Shown: piece by piece, positions 61,454-64,000 of the stretch
How positions within the stretch are numbered: the stretch's first letter is position 1
Layout: each line of letters starts with the position of its first letter
Assembly (NCBI GenBank): GCA_021324295.1
Contig: JAJPJJ010000011.1
Coordinates: 1-64,000, forward strand
Direction: 5' to 3'
Source: Bacillota bacterium
GTDB lineage: Bacteria > Sysuimicrobiota > Sysuimicrobiia > Sysuimicrobiales > Segetimicrobiaceae
Length of the DNA: 64,000 bases
The notes under the pieces: generated by a model
The model's input: only the letters and a program-made list of their open reading frames with translations
Databases searched by the model: none
Told to the model about the DNA's origin: nothing
Made by a program: the position numbers and the translations under genes

Positions 61454-62460
61454 TCAGGTGAGCCGCCGGCTCAGCACGGTCTGCAGGGTGACCGAGATCA
61501 CGACGATCAACCCGTAGATGAGCTGGGTCCAGAACCCGGTCAGGCCGATGGCCACGATGCCCGCGTTGATCGCGCCGATGATGAAGCACGCCACGAACGT
61601 GCCCAGCACCGTCCCCGTTCCGCCGAACACGGACGTGCCGCCGAGGAACACGGAGGCAATCGTGGTCAGCAGGTATCCGTCTCCGAGCGTCGGCCAGAAG
61701 TAGGTGACCTCCAGGCTGGCCAGCAGCCCGGCGAACGCGGCGCCGAGCCCCATGAGCACGAACAGCAGCATCTTGCGCTGCCGGACGTTGATGCCCATCA
61801 GCCGGGCGCTCTCGATGTTGTCGCCGATGAGGTAGACGTGCGCACCGAAGCGGTGACGGTTCAGAAGAAAGGCGACGAGGAGGGCGACGAACACGGTCCA
61901 GAGCATCTGCGCCGGGATCGCGCCTGCCAGGCGTCCGACCATCGCGCTGTAGAAGGCGGTCCCCCGGGCCGGCACCAGCGAGACGCCGTTGCCGCCGGTG
62001 GCGACAGCACCACCCCGCGCCAGAAGAACTGCGTCCCGATCGTCGCCACGAGGGACGGGATCCCCAGCCCCGCCACGATGCCGCCGTTGACCAACCCGGC
62101 CAGGATCCCGGCGAGCCCGCAGGCCACGGACGCGAGGGCCAGGCTGTTCGTGTACACGAGCGCAAAGGAGAACGCCGCGGTCCCGAGCGCCATCACCGAC
62201 GGGAACGACAGGTCGATCTCGCCCGCGATCACGACCATCGTCAGCGGCAGGGCCATGATCGCAAAGAACGGCGTCGTCGACATGAACGCCTGGTAGATGT
62301 TGTACGAGAGGAACGTTCCGGGCGCGCCGACGACGAAGATGAGCCAGACGACCAGCCCGACCGCGACGGTGCCGATCTGCGCGGCGTGCCGGCGGCCGTA
62401 CCGGGCCACGGCGGCCCACGCGCCCGCGGGGGGCACCTGCGCTTCGACACGCGAGATCAT
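61454..62460 (-). pseudogene. RbsC-type sugar ABC permease with a frameshift
   Basis: Two minus-strand frames together give one permease of about 335 residues. The 5' frame runs to GTQFFWRGVVL, then after a single-base loss near 62005-62015 the second frame continues TGGNGVSLVPARGTAFYSAM and keeps the RbsC features (VYLIGDNIESARLMGINV as coupling loop, GGTSVFGGTGTVLGTF). The ATG at 62460 follows AGGAG with a gap of six. Both halves are otherwise well conserved, so the shift may be a sequencing or assembly error rather than decay. If real, the transporter is inactive. Confidence 0.82.
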
Positions 62461-62483
62461 GCCCTGCTCCTGCGCGGACCGGC

Positions 62484-63269
62484 TCAGCTCGTGGCCGCCC
62501 ATGACCCGGAGAGCGTGCCGGTCTGGGCCACCTGCTGCAGCCGGTGGGTCAGCTCATCCAGCGTGATACGGTCCCGGAGGAACTCCCCCGCGATCCGGCC
62601 GCGGTCCAGGACGACGATGCGATCGACCACGGGATAGACGTGGAAGATGTTGTGGTCGATGAAGATGCACGACTTCCCGGCCTGCTTGATGCCGCGGACG
62701 AAGTCCAGCGTCTTCTGGGTCTCCGAGACGGACAGGCCCATCGTGGGCTCGTCCAGGATGATGAGCTCGGCCTGGAAGTAGAGGGCGCGCACGATGGCGA
62801 CCCCCTGCCGTTCCCCGCCGGACAGCGTGCGCACCAGGGTGTCCGGGGTGACGGCCGCCGACGTGAACCCCATCTGGTCGACCATCAACCGCCGCGTCTC
62901 CTCGCGCATGCGCGGGATGTCGAGGGCGCCCAGGACGGTCGTGATCTCGCGCCCCATGAAGATGTTCCGCCACAGCGTCTGCCTGTCGGCGAGCGCCTTC
63001 TCCTGGTACACGGTCTCGATCCCAAGGCGCCGCGCTTCGGCCACGGTGAGGTTTTCGATCCGCCGGCCCCTGAACAGGATCTCGGCCCCCGGATCAGGAC
63101 GGTGGTAGCCGGTGATGATCTTGATCAGCGTGGATTTCCCCGCGCCGTTATCCCCGAGCAGCCCGACGATCTCGTTCTGCCCGACGCGGAACTCGATATC
63201 CTGAAGCGCCCGCACCTCGCCGAACGTCTTGGAGACGCGGGACATCGCCAGCAGGTCGCCGCTGGCCAT
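62484..63269 (-). CDS. Sugar ABC ATPase, single RbsA-like domain
   Basis: The 261-residue ATPase has Walker A GDNGAGKSTLIKIITG, signature RTLSGGERQGVAIVRA, Walker B LIILDEPTMGLSV and switch region CIFIDHN. It has one nucleotide domain, whereas canonical RbsA has two, so it would act as a homodimer, as in FrcA-type systems. It lies between the sugar-binding and permease genes and serves that importer. Confidence 0.93.
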   Translation of the reverse strand: MASGDLLAMSRVSKTFGEVRALQDIEFRVGQNEIVGLLGDNGAGKSTLIKIITGYHRPDPGAEILFRGRRIENLTVAEARRLGIETVYQEKALADRQTLWRNIFMGREITTVLGALDIPRMREETRRLMVDQMGFTSAAVTPDTLVRTLSGGERQGVAIVRALYFQAELIILDEPTMGLSVSETQKTLDFVRGIKQAGKSCIFIDHNIFHVYPVVDRIVVLDRGRIAGEFLRDRITLDELTHRLQQVAQTGTLSGSWAATS

Positions 63270-63342
63270 CGTCGTCGCTCCCGGCGCGCGCGCGGCCGCC
63301 TCACGGGACCGGGTCCCGGCCCGCAGGCGCCCGGCGTGCCCT

Positions 63343-64000
<658 letters not shown>

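Overview
The window is a GC-rich (visibly about 70%), gene-dense bacterial chromosome segment. It has three intact tRNA genes, no rRNA and no CRISPR array. Transporters and metabolic enzymes dominate: two amino-acid or nitrate-type ABC systems, a ribose-type sugar ABC system, MFS carriers, a KDPG route, an LLM flavin oxidoreductase, and a fused heme A synthase/heme O synthase that implies an aa3-type oxidase and aerobic respiration. This suits a free-living soil or sediment heterotroph of an uncultivated high-GC lineage. The sequence alone does not fix the phylum. Several starts are GTG or TTG, so many ORF-track starts are too long and were revised here.

Layout, left to right. 1-4.3 kb: the C-terminally cut end of an NRPS adenylation/carrier protein (absent from the ORF track), a GT39-type membrane glycosyltransferase and a VOC protein. 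4.4-9.5 kb: a 24-residue hydrophobic ORF, a receiver-HTH-TPR regulator, a secreted DUF4038 (GH140-like) protein overlapping a SAM-methyltransferase-like gene, and tRNA-Ser. 9.5-12.1 kb: an MFS carrier, two small genes, tRNA-Ala with a clean promoter and an IS1380-type transposase relic. 12.35-20.4 kb: one minus-strand operon with two substrate-binding proteins, two permeases, one ATPase, an isochorismatase-fold hydrolase, three tandem DUF3830 paralogues and an LLM oxidoreductase. It is preceded by the frameshifted remains of a GntR/FCD regulator.

21.7-32.4 kb: the most unusual part, a peptide-modification (RiPP-like) region. It has two PqqD-like RRE proteins, a B2-type transglutaminase-fold peptidase, two HPr-kinase-like proteins, two NTP_transf_5 nucleotidyltransferases, two GT2 glycosyltransferases and an AGE-type epimerase. 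A 31-residue ORF with a very strong ribosome binding site sits just upstream of the second PqqD gene and has a lasso-like leader. The lasso cyclase (asparagine-synthetase homologue) is absent from the window, and the peptide tail is Ser/Thr/Pro-rich without an acceptor Asp or Glu. This suggests a lasso-derived but different phosphorylated or sugar-decorated product.

32.5-45.2 kb: ilvD, a small secreted protein, an amidohydrolase, a SnoaL-like protein, pyrB, an aspC-type aminotransferase, pruA, an MFS carrier, guaB and an M28 peptidase. 45.3-54.0 kb: a livGFKHM branched-chain amino-acid operon running into the M28 gene, preceded by AI-2E-type, MgtC/DUF4010 and MFS membrane proteins. 54.2-58.6 kb: tRNA-Asn, a muconolactone-isomerase-like protein, an endonuclease III homologue without Fe-S cysteines, the CtaA-CtaB fusion and a secreted protein. 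58.6-64.0 kb: a sugar-acid catabolic operon (sugar-binding protein, ATPase, frameshifted permease, galactonate-type dehydratase, KDPG aldolase, KDG kinase) that runs off the right edge.
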